DNA of 64,000 nucleotides, taken from Solen grandis (taxonomy: Eukaryota > Mollusca > Bivalvia > Adapedonta > Solenidae). Positions 1 to 11,097 of this stretch are shown here, piece after piece. The position numbers and the translations under genes were made by a program. A model generated the notes under the pieces. That model worked only from the letters and a program-made list of their open reading frames with translations. It made no database searches and was not told where the DNA came from. The stretch covers positions 65,286,108-65,350,107 of the forward strand of contig CM037782.1 in the NCBI GenBank assembly GCA_021229015.1. The letters run 5' to 3'. How positions within the stretch are numbered: position 1 is the first letter of the stretch; each line of letters starts with the position of its first letter.

Positions 1-2775
1 AGTTCAACTGGTTGATGGACCCCCTAATGGTTTGTATTGGCTCAGTCTACAAACAGGAACAGAAACCATACATGGCAATATTTTAAGGAAAAAAACATTC
101 TCACCTTACGCTGATGTAGATAACGAATAGTTTCAAGATATACTTCAAGTATGTGTTTTTTCTCTTTGATGAATAAATATAAAATATATCGACCCACCCA
201 TAAGTTGACACAGCAAATGGCGTTCCATCCATTTGTAACTTGGGTCGTTGTGGTAAACTGGTTATCAGCGTTCTTATCCACAGTTCATGTGGTTGATGGA
301 CCCCCTGATGATTTGTTTTTCCTCAATCTACAAACAACAATACAAAACAATAATGTAGAAAGCATGTTGCTAAACTTTTATTTTCCAAATTCTTGTTATG
401 TATTTCTGTTCTCCATATATGGGTGAGGCAGATGGTATTACATCCAACTGCAACCAGTGCAATTGTAATACACTGCATTGCAGCGTCTTTCACCACATTT
501 CAACTGGTTGATGGACCCCCTGATGGTTTGCATTGACTCAGTCTGCAAAAAGGAACAGAAACCAAACATTGCAATATTTTAAGGAAAACCATGCTCACCT
601 AAAGCTTATTAAGATCATAAATAAACTGGTTATCCGTATCTTCTCCACATTCCAACTGTTTGATGGACCCTAGGTGGTTTGTGTTGATTCAAACTGCTAA
701 CACCAAGACAAAAAGTATCTTTATAAAGCATATTACCAGACTTTTATTTCCAAATTCTTGTCCAGCAGTTTTTTAACTTGCATATTGCAGAAATAAATGG
801 ATTCTTATTTATTTGCAACCAGTGCAATTTCGGTACACTAGCTACCAGTGGCACTCACCACAGTTCACCTGGTTGATGGACTCCCTGATGGTTTGTATTG
901 GCTCAATCTACAAACTTCAATAAAAAAAACATTAATATAGAAAGCATGTTGCTAAACTTATATTTCCAAATTCTTGTACACTTTCTGTTCCCCATATATG
1001 GATGAAGTAGATGGCAATCCATCCAACAGCAACCAGTGCAGTTGTTATACCCTGCATACCAGTGCCATTCACCACAGTTCACCTGGTTGATGGTTGATGG
1101 TTTGTATTGGCTCAGTCTACAAACAGGAACAGAAACCATACATGGCAATATCTTTAAAAAAAATGCTCACCTTACGCTGATGAAGATAACAAATAGTTGC
1201 AAGATATACTTCAAGTATGTTTTTGCTCTTTGATGAATAAGATAAAATATATCGATCCACCCAAAGTTGACACAGAAATGGGTACCATCCAATTGTAACT
1301 ATGGGACGTATGTGGTAAACTGGTTATCAGCGTTCTTATCCACAGTTCATGGTTGATGGACCCCCTGATGGATTTGTTTTTCCTCAATCTACAAGCCACA
1401 AAACAAAACAAATGTAGAAAGCATGTTGCTAAACTTAATTTCCAAATTCTTGTACTATTTCTGTTCCATATATGGGAGTAGATGGATTACTATCCAACTG
1501 TAAACCAGTGCAAAACAATACAAACTAATGTAGAAAGCACGTTGCTACTAATTTCCAACTTGTACAGATTTCCCTCCTATGTTGAAGCAGATCATTCCTC
1601 AAACAGGAACAGTCAAACCACATTTGCCATACTTCTTAAGGAATGACCACCACCTGAGGTTTATTGTCTAATATAAACTGGTTTACAGATCATGTCCATC
1701 ATTCAACTTTTGATGCCCATAGTGGTTGTGTAAGCATTGCAAACTCTAACACAAGACAAAATATCGCAGATTATGGACTAGACTTATAATTCAAATTATG
1801 TATTAGCATTTTTACTTCTTTTAAAAAATGATTTTTTTAATTTGAACCTTGAACAATTCGTACATTAGAAGTGGTACAACTTAACATGTTTAACATTTAG
1901 GTTCATGACCTACCCAGATCTTTATTCACATTTGTATTCAATCATACAAACTCAAATACAAATACATTAAGTATGTAAGCAGTTCTAAATTAATGCATTC
2001 CAAAGTTCTTTTAACGAATATTACATTTCCCATATATGGATGAAGTAGATGGCAATCCATCCAACAGCAACCAGTGCAGTTGTTATACCCTGCATACCAG
2101 TGCCATTCACCACAGTTCACCTGGTTGATGGTTGATGGTTTGTATTGGCTCAGTCTACAAACAGGAACAGAAACCATACATGGCAATATCTTTAAAAAAA
2201 ATGCTCACCTTACGCTGATGAAGATAACAAATAGTTGCAAGATATACTTCAAGTATGTTTTTGCTCTTTGATGAAAAGATATTAAATATATCGATCCACC
2301 CAAAAGTTGACACAGGAAATTGGGGTACCTCCCAATTGCAACTAGGGACGTAGTGGTAAACTGGTTATCAGCGTTCTTATCCACAGTTCACCTGGTTGAT
2401 GGACCCCTGATGGTTTGTTTTTCCTCAATCTACAAGCCACAAAACAAAACAATGTAGAAAGCATGTTGCTAAACTTACATTTCCAAAATCTTGTACAGTA
2501 TTTCTCTTCTCCATATATGGATGAAGCAGATGGCATTCCATCCAACTGCTACCAGTTCAATTATACACTGTATACCAGCGTCTCTCACCATCGTTCACCT
2601 GGTTGATGGACCCCCTGATGGTTTGTATTGTCTTAATATAGAAAGCATGTTGCTATTAAAATCATGTCCAGTATTTCAGTATATCTGTTCCCCATATATG
2701 GGTGAAGCATATGGCAAACCTATCATAACAATAAGCACAAAATATCGCAGATTTGATGGACTGACGTATAATTCT
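1..2775. repeat. Complex tandem repeat (two alternating monomer types)
   Basis: A motif of the form GTTGATGGACCCCCTGATGG recurs near 11, 291, 507, 655, 871, 1085, 1345, 2123, 2394 and 2602. Two downstream contexts alternate. One continues into 'AGGAACAGAAACCATACATGGC', the other into 'AATGTAGAAAGCATGTTGCT' and then 'CCATATATGGATGAAG'. Spacings are roughly 210-280 bp, so the higher-order unit is about 490 bp. Copies differ by many small indels. The short open frames here appear in more than one copy and are repeat by-products. This looks like a local satellite; I do not recognise the family. Confidence 0.8.
991..2028 (+). repeat. First, indel-rich copy of a 1038-bp direct duplication
   Basis: Bases 991-1237 are identical to 2029-2275, an offset of 1038. 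Beyond that block, 1238-2028 still aligns to 2276-about 3060 but with very many one- and two-base indels. For example, 1990-2024 (TAATGCATTCCAAAGTTCTT) matches 3000-3045. This first copy ends where its match to the unique flank ends, and the sequence then jumps back to the start of the unit. Confidence 0.75.
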
Positions 2776-3060
2776 ATGTAAGTAATATGGTATTTAAGCA
2801 ATTTTTCTTCTTTTTAACGCGAAATATTTTTTCTTTAATTTGACCTTGAAACAAAGTGTATTTTAGAAGTGGGTTACAAATCTTAACATGTTTTAACATT
2901 AAGGTCATCATGACCTGACCAATCTTTACATTACACATTTTGTAATTAACCATAAATACCTATTATCGAATGACTTAAGTATGCCTTAGGCGGTCATAAT
3001 GTAATGCATTCGCAAAGTTCTTTATTAAATCGAATATTAGCATTTATTTACATATAATCT
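2029..3060 (+). repeat. Second, cleaner copy of the 1038-bp duplication
   Basis: This partner of 991-2028 runs without a break into the unique sequence after 3060, so it is probably the authentic copy. It holds the last satellite monomers and then about 280 bp of AT-rich flank. Confidence 0.7.
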
Positions 3061-3700
3061 AACACCGAGTTTTAAAGATATACATATTCTGCTAAATAAT
3101 AATATGTTCTTTTTTGATGATCTTACGTTGGGCACAGGTTAAATTAGATTATATAACAGTAGGACACGTCTCTATGGTGCACAACTGGCTGCTTTATGTT
3201 CCAAGAAAGAGTCGTGCATTACTTCCCTTTGTATTACAGTTTATTTAACTGTAGATATCCCCATGAGCTTTCTGTATCAGATATTTTTAATATAGTGTGT
3301 ATTTTCTTTTGTTTCTCTTCATGTTAAGGTTCATATTTTATAAAGTATACTATTTTCTACTCAGTGCTTTTTTATTTAAATACATTGACTTAAACACTGA
3401 CCTGATTTGTTTAAATAATGTTGATAAATATATAATTTATTATGAATTTGAACAGAACCATGCACATAGAGTGTAAATTCTTACAAAGCCTTAAATGCAT
3501 CGTCATCTATAGATACTGTATAATCCCACTCTTTGTCGTTGTAGACATTTTTTCTTCTTTTTCGTTCTGATATTTCGGTTTATAGCCTTTTTCATTAAAG
3601 ACAGAATTAATAAAAGATGATATATAAACGTATAAATGAAAAGTACAAAGCTTGGCTGTGTAAACATGACGTCGAGATTTAGTAAATCCAACAAAAACAC
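3061..3700. other. AT-rich sequence, nothing recognised
   Basis: No tandem structure, SINE head, terminal inverted repeat or convincing reading frame was seen here. Confidence 0.5.
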
Positions 3701-3703
3701 ATA

Positions 3704-3765
3704 AAGTTTATCATTCATCAACGTTTCGGCTTACGCCTTCATCGGGATAATTTGAATAACAACAA
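3704..3765 (-). ncRNA. Hammerhead-ribozyme-like motif 1 (degenerate)
   Basis: Read on the minus strand, the core is CCGATGA (3739-3745), A, a stem GGC-GTAA-GCC (3728-3737), then GAAAC (3723-3727) and GTTGATGAA. The hammerhead core is CUGAUGA, stem II, GAAA; here one core base is changed (U to C). A second copy of the motif at 5051-5083 keeps both core blocks but has a different, longer stem II. Hammerhead motifs are known in Penelope-like retroelements and retrozymes. I could not identify stem III or the cleavage triplet, so activity is unproven. The same bases translate as a short frame ending NYPDEGVSRNVDE, an alternative reading as the end of a retroelement ORF. Confidence 0.45.
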
Positions 3766-5035
3766 GCGGAAGTTACGTCATAAACGTAACGTCGTAACGC
3801 AATAAACTGTACGTTATATAAATGTATCTAGCTTTCGGATTATAGAATACATAATTTCCTATAGTATGAACATATAAAAACATGATATACGAAAAAACGA
3901 AGGCTAGCTTATACAATACAGAGTTATTCTTTTACATTAAAAATGACTTTTGAATTCATCCAATTAGGGTATAAAGTCTCAAGTTTATGTATCCAGACTT
4001 TACACAAACGATTCATATTATCTTTTTCAACATTAATTTTTTTGAAAACATGACGTCATAATATCACAAAACTACTTAAATCGACTTAAAAATAGTAATG
4101 TTACAAGGCAGTAATAAATGTTTTGATACAGTATGGAGGTCATGCTATTCTTGCTACTGTTTCTCGTTATGACCACAATTATCATAAACGCGTGGACAAA
4201 ATGATAGTGTATGTTGTATGATCATAGGTGACGCAAATTATATATCATTTACCTTGTTTGGCGATGGTGTTGCCATTGATCAAACTCGGAACCATAATTA
4301 TGATGAAACACCCACGGTTATAGACTTTTGATTGAACCGGCTAGACTTAGGCCAAAATCTTACCGAATCAATACAGTATCGAAAATAAGTAATTGTATAA
4401 TATCGCCTTTAACGTTTTATTGCAATGGGTTTGATTAATGTTTTATAATCTGCGAACATTTGTTTTGTCTGCATAAGAATTATAGTTTGCGCATAAATAT
4501 ATTTTCGGATCCCCCCCCCTTTTTTTTTAATGTTTGCCATGCCATGGTACTCGAGCATGATCGATGAGTCATTTCGCGCCGCTATGTTTACTTGTAATGT
4601 ATACACGATTGTTTTGTTTCGTCTGGATTTGAACACTGTTTGGACGTAATAATTCTGGGTTGTTCAAAAATCACTTTGTTCGAGATAACGTATTGTATGT
4701 GGTATGCTGTGCAATTATTAAAGTACATTTATACTCAAAAGTTTGGGATATGTAGTTATAATGGGCAGGAACTACAACTGCCTCTTTGTCTATCCATATT
4801 GTAAGTTATTATGCTCTGTATTTTTCTAGCAGTAAAATGTTTTCACCGGGTTGATGAATATGGGATTTCCCATATAATCTTTTTTCCGTACTAGGTATAT
4901 TAACGAACAACAGTTGCAGTGAAATGTTGTTTTCTACGTAACAACACGGATTGATGTACAGTATTTATAGAACAGATTTTTAGAAATACTAATAAACAAA
5001 AGGTGGAACGAACGATCAAGGCAGGTTGTGGTTTA
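3766..5035. other. Interval between hammerhead-like motifs, no gene recognised
   Basis: AT-rich. It contains one TGACGTCA octamer at 4051 and a C9-T9 run near 4511. A 75-codon frame at 4409-4636 (minus) has no recognisable motif, and I saw no reverse-transcriptase motif. Confidence 0.4.
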
Positions 5036-5039
5036 CTTC

Positions 5040-5095
5040 TTTAATTCTGATCAACGTTTCGACTCAAACTGAGTCTTCATCAGGATATTTATATA
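5040..5095 (-). ncRNA. Hammerhead-ribozyme-like motif 2 (canonical core)
   Basis: On the minus strand the order is CTGATGA (5077-5083), A, stem GACTCA-GTT-TGAGTC (5061-5075), then GAAAC (5056-5060) and GTTGATCAG. Both conserved hammerhead blocks are intact, and stem II is a perfect 6-bp helix. Motif 1, about 1.3 kb away on the same strand, has the same blocks around an unrelated but still paired stem. Stem I and stem III pairings are not obvious by eye. The likely source is a Penelope-like element terminal repeat, or a retrozyme. An alternative is a repeat that carries this hairpin without ribozyme activity. Confidence 0.55.
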
Positions 5096-5245
5096 GCAAA
5101 ATCAAGTCACTGAAGTATAAAAAATAGGGGTCTTTTGGTCACGTGGTTCCATTGTGTTTGTCTATTTTTGGTAACAGATCGTTACTAAGGACTTTATTAA
5201 AAATGAAACCAAAAGTGTTAATAATACATTTAAAATGAAAATTGT

Positions 5246-5467
5246 CTAATTTAAATTGAAGATGCCATAGACAGAGTAAATAAAAATGTCTTTCTCTGAT
5301 AAAATTGTATTGTCAAGTTCGTCAAGGCATAATGTGCTGTTGCTGTCAGAGTTGGTGGGTCCCTCTGTTCTTATCCTGTCCTTTTTTGGTGGTGATGGTG
5401 GTGGGGTGATCAGTGGGTGGATATTAATAATTTCCTCCAGTATTTCGTCAATGGAAGGTTGTTGTTT
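5246..5467 (-). pseudogene. Short coding remnant lacking a start codon, between hammerhead-like motifs
   Basis: This minus-strand frame opens after a TGA at 5468-5470 and runs 73 codons to TAG. It has no ATG at its start. The translation looks protein-like: an acidic start (PSIDEILEEIINIHP), a proline/lysine stretch (ITPPPSPPKKDRIR) at about residues 20-33, and a Ser/Asn/Asp/Leu-rich end (LCLDELDNTILSEKD). Just upstream, a different frame reads QKITDSHKQKSRKMVENNN and can be continued into this one by a single-base shift, which suggests a frameshifted pseudogene. It lies between hammerhead-like motifs on the same strand, so it may be part of a Penelope-like element ORF, but I see no RT or GIY-YIG motif. 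The family is unknown. Confidence 0.35.
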
Positions 5468-5779
5468 TCAACCATTTTTCTGGATTTTTGTTTATGTGAA
5501 TCAGTTATCTTCTGTTAGAGGATTTACGGGTGGTTTCAGCAAAACTTAATTCTAAGGTGTTCACATTTTATTCTGAACATTTTTCAAGAAGAAATAAACA
5601 GTTTGCTCACAAGTCCCGATCGATTTTGCGAAAGTATTGGCAGTTTCCCTTTGAATGACGTCAATTCATTGGTGAAATAATGCGTTAATGTGCGTAGCTT
5701 GAGAATGAGGATACACCATCCGTATAGAAAATTGTTCCATACATATCGGCAATAAATATGTTGATTTTCCAGAGGGAAA

Positions 5780-5880
5780 TATTACAATAAACAATTAAAT
5801 TACTCTTATTCAATATTTCGGCAAAAGTTTGCCTTTTTCAATATAATTGTTTATTATATCGGCAATATGTCTTGCCTAAT
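5780..5880 (-). repeat. Hairpin cluster resembling decayed hammerhead-like motifs
   Basis: At 5815-5840 the minus strand reads GAAAAAGGC, a loop, then GCCGAAATATTG. This follows the layout of the two motifs at 3.7 and 5.05 kb but with both core blocks altered. A similar GGCAA...TTGCC hairpin lies at 5859-5876, and inverted AATAAACAATT/AATTGTTTATT arms flank the first. Probably relics of the same element. Confidence 0.35.
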
Positions 5881-7680
5881 ATTGTAGAAATAACAAGAAA
5901 GAAATGAATCGGCATATGACGTTGTCATTGCGTATTGATCCTAAGAAAATATGAGCAACAGACATGACGTCATCTTATTTAACGTAACGCTAGTCAGCGG
6001 AAATGTTCAAACCTTATGCGTATCAAGAAAAAAAAATGAAAAAAAAGGGTATTTTATGGCTTCTATATTGAATATTACATTATGCTGGGCAGAGAACCAA
6101 GACCTTTTTTCTGTTCAGTATTAATCTTTATTTTCATTCAGCCGAATTTGATTTTCTTAAAATATACCATCATAATTTCTATCTTCCAAACGTTATCTCT
6201 ACATTGTATTTTTTTTTTTCATTGGAAATTCGAACCTTAAATAGTAAAATAGTGTAACCACACCCACACCCACATATATATATCTATCCATTACGGCATA
6301 TAAGCAATAAATAAGAAACAAGACATGGTTTTCCAGTTAAAAACAATGAAATGACCTGGATTTTTTGTATGATTTGTTGTGATCACTTTCTGCTACACAA
6401 TTGGATAACTGAGTTTAAACTATATTCCCTTTCCTGCTGCATCTAGCCTTCTCACTTCTCTGGTAGTTTAAGCGTTTTCGTTGGTCTCTGTCCTAAATAT
6501 TTGCAAAAAAATAATGTTTGGGCGAATTTCCTTCCGGTCCGTGACGTCCATTATTACATTGCGAGCGTGAAGACTCAGTATTCAAATCGTTATTATTTCC
6601 CAAAATAACGTCAGAATGAGTTCAGATTTTCTGATGATGATAATGATGATGATGACAAAATACATTAGTACATTATGACGAAGTTTTATTGAAATTAATA
6701 GGTCATGTTTTCCTGTTTTGAAGAGACGTATACTTTTGAATATCTGACCAAATAATAGACGGGGGCGTTGAAGCGTTACTATGGTAATACAGTCACATAT
6801 TGTACGAACAAAAATTATCCTTACGACCACGATTTTACACTTAGCGATACAGAAGAGACAGACATTTATTATGACACCAACATGAATACACTATACAAAT
6901 ATTTATAAGAATGAGCGAAAAAGTATACGAATATCTGGATTAACCCTCGTACTGTGGAGTTCTTGAATGGACCAAAGTATCGGCTAGGTTCTTGTTTCTC
7001 CTGAAAGCAACCCTGGGCAGTTGCGTGAAGACTTCTTATAGAATTTGATGAACAGTGGGTAGTAAATCTATGCTGGAATACGTCAGGAACTAGAAACTCT
7101 CATTATTGAAGCACTTGCACTTGTTTCTGCCTTGAAAAAGGTTATTCCTGTCAAGGCCATTTACCCTTTTTTGTTGAATCTTTAATCAATATCCCGCTGT
7201 AAGCCTCTTTCTTAGTGTTCCTTTTAAATCATCCAAATATTTTCGTTCACAAACTCGTTTCAGCCACAGACACTTGAAATTTGCGACTATGTAAAGATAT
7301 ATTATTTTCAAGGCGTCAGCCAATTGTTTGAACTGCTAAAATATGTCTATCCCATAATATGCAGCCCAGCATTTAATAACAAATGATTTTTATATTTTTG
7401 ATATACAATGTACATGTATCAATAGTAAATTAAATTATTCAACGATGTGGATTTTTTTATCATTCATTTCCTTGAAAAAACGAAACAATTTTTGTTTAAC
7501 AATAATGTACATCATTTACACATGTTTGTTTTAGAATACTAATTTAAGTAGGTCATTTTTTTATTTTTTTTTGGTATTGTCAAGATTTAAGCTGTGCAAT
7601 ATAGTTTGTTTTCGCTGTTTCGAGTATTATTTCAAGGCATTTTGGATTTTAGGGTTTGTTTATCTTAACAGCTGTTTGTT
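5881..7680. other. AT-rich sequence, no gene recognised
   Basis: Contains one TGACGTCA octamer (5965), a short CA/TA microsatellite (6262-6285) and a GATGATGAT run near 6635. No SINE, MITE or convincing exon was seen. Confidence 0.45.
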
Positions 7681-7683
7681 TTT

Positions 7684-8060
7684 ATGCCCCCACCAAAAAT
7701 GGGGGGGGGGGGGTTAGAGATTTGCCTTTGTCCGTCCGTACGTACTATCGTTCGTACGTCCAACCATCCGTCCGTCCCGAAACTTTGTGACACGCATAAA
7801 TCCAAAAGTATTGTACTACAAACTTGAAACTTCATGGATATATTATTCTGGACATGAATTTGCGCACCTGGGTATTTTCATCGAACCCTCGTTGAATTTG
7901 ACAGAGTTATGGGCGTTTGTTTTTAGAAAAATATGAAATTTTATGATTGTGACTCGCGTAACTCTGAAAAAAATTTGTACGGCAGACTTGAAACCTCACG
8001 ATACGACTTGTGTACCTGGGTGTTGGCCTTTGTTTTGGAAAATGCGAAGGGTGGGGGCAT
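7684..8060. repeat. Non-autonomous element with ATGCCCCCACC inverted ends
   Basis: It starts ATGCCCCCACC (7684-7694) and ends with the inverted copy GGTGGGGGCAT (8050-8060). Just inside the left end is a C5...G13 hairpin, followed by a degenerate GTCC/GTAC tetranucleotide tract (7731-7778). Terminal inverted ends, a terminal hairpin and a tetranucleotide run fit the wider class of pearl/HINE-like bivalve elements. The 61- and 62-codon frames near 7933-8131 overlap each other inside it and are not genes. Confidence 0.6.
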
Positions 8061-8864
8061 CTGTGTCTTCTGGACACACTTCTATAGACTCAAATCTTGG
8101 GTCGTTGTACCAAAATAGTGCATTACGATAAAACTGATTCGTTTTATATCAATTTTGTATGTATTTATTTGGATTTATTGGATAATACACTGTGAATAAT
8201 TAAATAATTTTCAAACTGGCCTTTTCTCCATATCTATATCGTTCAAATTTAACGCTCAGTCTACAAATTTCGTCGGAAGTAGCGCCAAACCATATGTTGC
8301 GTTCCTGGATCATAAACTTGAATAACATCTGTGTTCATTTGAACAATTATTTTTAGATAATGTATACACATATACGAACAGACGTACTCACTTATACATA
8401 TAACAGCACTTTATAAATTAAATTACATATTTTACATACGGTACTGATTTAATACACACACTCTAAAATAACGTTTTGTCCAAAGGCCGTTATCAAAATA
8501 TAGACAATTATTAGTAGCACTACATGTCCTCCAACCATAATAAAGAAGTAATGTTATTCAGGAAAAGACATTGTACAGTCAACAACACCAGTTTAGTAGG
8601 AAGTGACGTCACGTAACGTTGTTTAGTGGAAGAAGTGCGCTAACGATTGGGTCAATTATACTATTCTTATCTCATGATTTTCTATGAGATACTGAAATAT
8701 ATCAGTGAGATGTAATTCATATTTAACTGTTTGAAACTGAGTGATATATAGAATTTTGGTCCCCAATCTGTTCATTGAAATATATAGCAAAGTAGAACGT
8801 AAGACGGAAAACGATTTCCATGACGTCATAGTTATGTCATCTATTTCGACGTGATATAGCGCCA
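8061..8864. other. AT-rich sequence up to assembly gap; two TGACGTCA octamers
   Basis: No gene or repeat family recognised. Octamers TGACGTCA lie at 8604 and 8821. Confidence 0.45.
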
Positions 8865-8964
8865 NNNNNNNNNNNNNNNNNNNNNNNNNNNNNNNNNNNN
8901 NNNNNNNNNNNNNNNNNNNNNNNNNNNNNNNNNNNNNNNNNNNNNNNNNNNNNNNNNNNNNNNN
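8865..8964. other. Assembly gap (100 N)
   Basis: Exactly 100 Ns, the conventional size for a gap of unknown length. Frames drawn across it are meaningless. Confidence 0.99.
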
Positions 8965-9410
8965 TCTTTGGCAGTAAACAAACACTCAAGGCAAGTTTTG
9001 TGATCGTTCAGACTAAAGTCTATAGTGGTGACCTCAAATTTCATTAGCTGGTATGTTAAAATTCCGTCGGGACGATCATGGACGAAAATGGCGGCGTCGC
9101 TTGCCAACTGGATGACGTCACGTAGAGACTGCCATTCACTAATTTATTGCTGATACTTTTATTTTATTGTTATATTCTTGCGTCAGCTCTTTTTTTCTTC
9201 TAAAAAATATGATTAACAGTACGGAATAAATTAAATAAAAAAATCGTTTATCTGACAAACATGTTATTGAGTTATCCAATAAATCACATTCAACTATCAT
9301 TTTTGACACGTATGCTCGTTATCATTATGTAATCTCATTTTAAAACTATATATTAAGTGTGAAAATAAACAGGAGAGTGACAGCTATTTTATTTGGTCTT
9401 TATCAACATT

Positions 9411-9661
9411 TGTTTGTTTTGTTGGGTTTAACGTCCCACCAACAGTATTTCAGTCATTTGGAGACAATGATATAGTGCTGCGTAGACATGTTGCATGATA
9501 CCCCAAACCCAGTCACATTATCCTGACACAGGGACAACAAGTCCTAGAACTATCCTTATATACTGAGCGCCAAGCAAGGGGGCTAATATAGCCAGTACCA
9601 TTTTTGATGACTTTGGAATGTCGCGGTACAGTCTGGGGTCGAACCTACGACCTCCGCTCTT
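9411..9661 (-). mobile_element. SINE family 1, minus strand, tRNA-like head truncated
   Basis: Read on the minus strand it has a tRNA-type B box (GGGTCGAAC complement region near 9636-9645), then 'ATGTCGC...CAAAAATGG', the body 'CCTTGCTTGGCGCTCAG', 'CCTGTGTCAGGATAATGTGA', and the tail 'GTTGGTGGGACGTTAAACCC' with an AACAAACAAA end. This is the commonest repeat in the window. SINEs are Pol III transcribed and mobilised by a partner LINE. The head lacks its 5' part. Confidence 0.85.
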
Positions 9662-9839
9662 CTTATCCACATTACGATCGTACTGAAATTTAAAAGAATA
9701 TATCATTTTCTCACGAAAAAGAGTTTTTATTGGTGAAATTTTGAATGCCTAAATAACACTTCCCAAAGATATAACTCATTAAGTGCACATTATTTAAATC
9801 GTGTAATTTTTTTTCTTCACATTTTAAATGTTTTGAAGT

Positions 9840-10130
9840 GTTAAAACTTAAGAACTATTCATGGATAACCTGAAGTGGTGTTGAGGTGTCTATAAGGCTT
9901 GCTAAGTTTTATTGTCAAGAACCCATTAACTATTCGTGATAATTCAAGTACAATTTTTGACTTGATGATTATTCATGTACTAGCTGAACTTTAAATGGTA
10001 CATGAAACATGGATTTTCCGTTAACATGTGGATTGTGAGGAATCTGAGCTGGAATATTTTATGAACAAACAGAGGAGACCCTGATCAGACAAAATGAGCC
10101 AGTATGGGGTAAAGGCTTGAATAATTTCTG
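9840..10130 (-). repeat. Dispersed repeat with CTGATCAG/ATTCATG motifs
   Basis: It contains several ATTCATG blocks (9856, 9968) and ends with 'CAGAGGAGACCCTGATCAGAC' at 10069-10089. The same parts, in the opposite orientation, are at 35140-35340, 59320-59510 and 59520-59715. Confidence 0.5.
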
Positions 10131-10385
10131 AAACTGACAAGCATTTGAAAGTATTGCCCGGAATCATGGTATAGCCTCTAGGCTAAGAAGTTATATTTGA
10201 CAAAAAGCTATCTGTTAGAGTTTGACTAGTCTACATTCTGAGCCCGACAAGATTAATCTTGCATTCTGTGAGGGTAAATTAGACTTGCCTAATCTGCAAG
10301 ATTGATATTTTTCTATCATACGGTTCGATATATAAAGAACAAAAAGGAAAAAGAAATCCATGAAACTCGGGGAAAATTTTTTAAA

Positions 10386-10387
10386 AC

Positions 10388-10416
<29 letters not shown>
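10386..10416. repeat. Poly(A) tract
   Basis: About 30 consecutive A, followed after a few bases by a GGGTCGGT...GGTCGGGTTATC segment. That segment recurs at 60360-60395, so this may be the tail of a retroposed copy. Confidence 0.7.
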
Positions 10417-10418
<2 letters not shown>

Positions 10419-10710
10419 AACCCGGATGCTAGAAAAAAAATAGGGTCGGTATAAAAAGTCGAGTCGGTCGGGTTATCAGACACAAACAGCTAACGCTTAT
10501 TTTTGAGGAAATCTAAAATCTCGATTCACTAAAATGTCATGTTCAAGAATTGCTTTCAAGTACAATCACGTGTACAAGTGTAAGATCTTCAGCTAAAAAA
10601 AAACAAAAACAAACAAAAAACAAAACATACACACCAGGTACTTTAAATTCTGAACTCTTCCGGCAACAAACGCAACATTATATTTAACTTAAAAAAGACA
10701 TCATCTTCAT

Positions 10711-10941
10711 TTAATTACTATCATTATCATCATCATCATCAGCAGCAGCAGTATCCTTCGAATTCATTACAGCTGTAGTAACACCTACACCAATCCCACA
10801 AAAACAACAACAACAGCCGTGTGCAGCAGCCGACAAGCGGGAAAAGCACGTGAATCCAGAGTATGATTTGTGTCGGAATCCGCCTGAAACGCAATTATGA
10901 CATTCCCGTATCAAAACAAAGGCGCGTGTACCAGAAACCAT
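10711..10941 (-). CDS. Weak candidate small ORF, Cys-rich, 76 aa
   Basis: The product is unrecognised. The ATG sits in a good Kozak context (GCC-ATG-G). Residues 1-40 are mixed; a cysteine cluster HGCCCCFCG lies at 41-49, followed by a short hydrophobic GIGVGVTTAV. The C-terminal AAADDDDDNDSN is encoded by a GCT/GAT simple repeat, so the end is microsatellite-derived. No signal peptide or known domain is clear, and no neighbouring exon is identifiable. The favourable start and even codon composition of the first 60 codons are the only support. A chance frame is at least as likely. Confidence 0.2.
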   Translation of the reverse strand: MVSGTRAFVLIRECHNCVSGGFRHKSYSGFTCFSRLSAAAHGCCCCFCGIGVGVTTAVMNSKDTAAADDDDDNDSN

Positions 10942-11097
10942 GGCAGACTTATCGTCTTAGATTGAGGGCTAAATGTACGCGTCTCTCTACTAAATCTAAG
11001 CTAAAGAGGATATGTATGTATATCATATACGGACAATAAAGAAATCTAAAGTATTATAAATTGTTGTCTGAATATGAATATGGTTGTCCCCAAGACA

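Noticed and set aside
1036..2271. Identical 65-codon frames at 1036 and 2074
   Set aside because: Identity comes from the 1038-bp duplication inside a satellite, not from protein conservation.
3503..3721. 72-codon minus frame starting just after hammerhead-like motif 1
   Set aside because: Its start abuts the motif, which is suggestive, but the product is hydrophobic and then lysine-rich, with no known retroelement domain.
8656..9107. Frames spanning the N run
   Set aside because: They include about 33 unknown codons across an assembly gap of unknown size.
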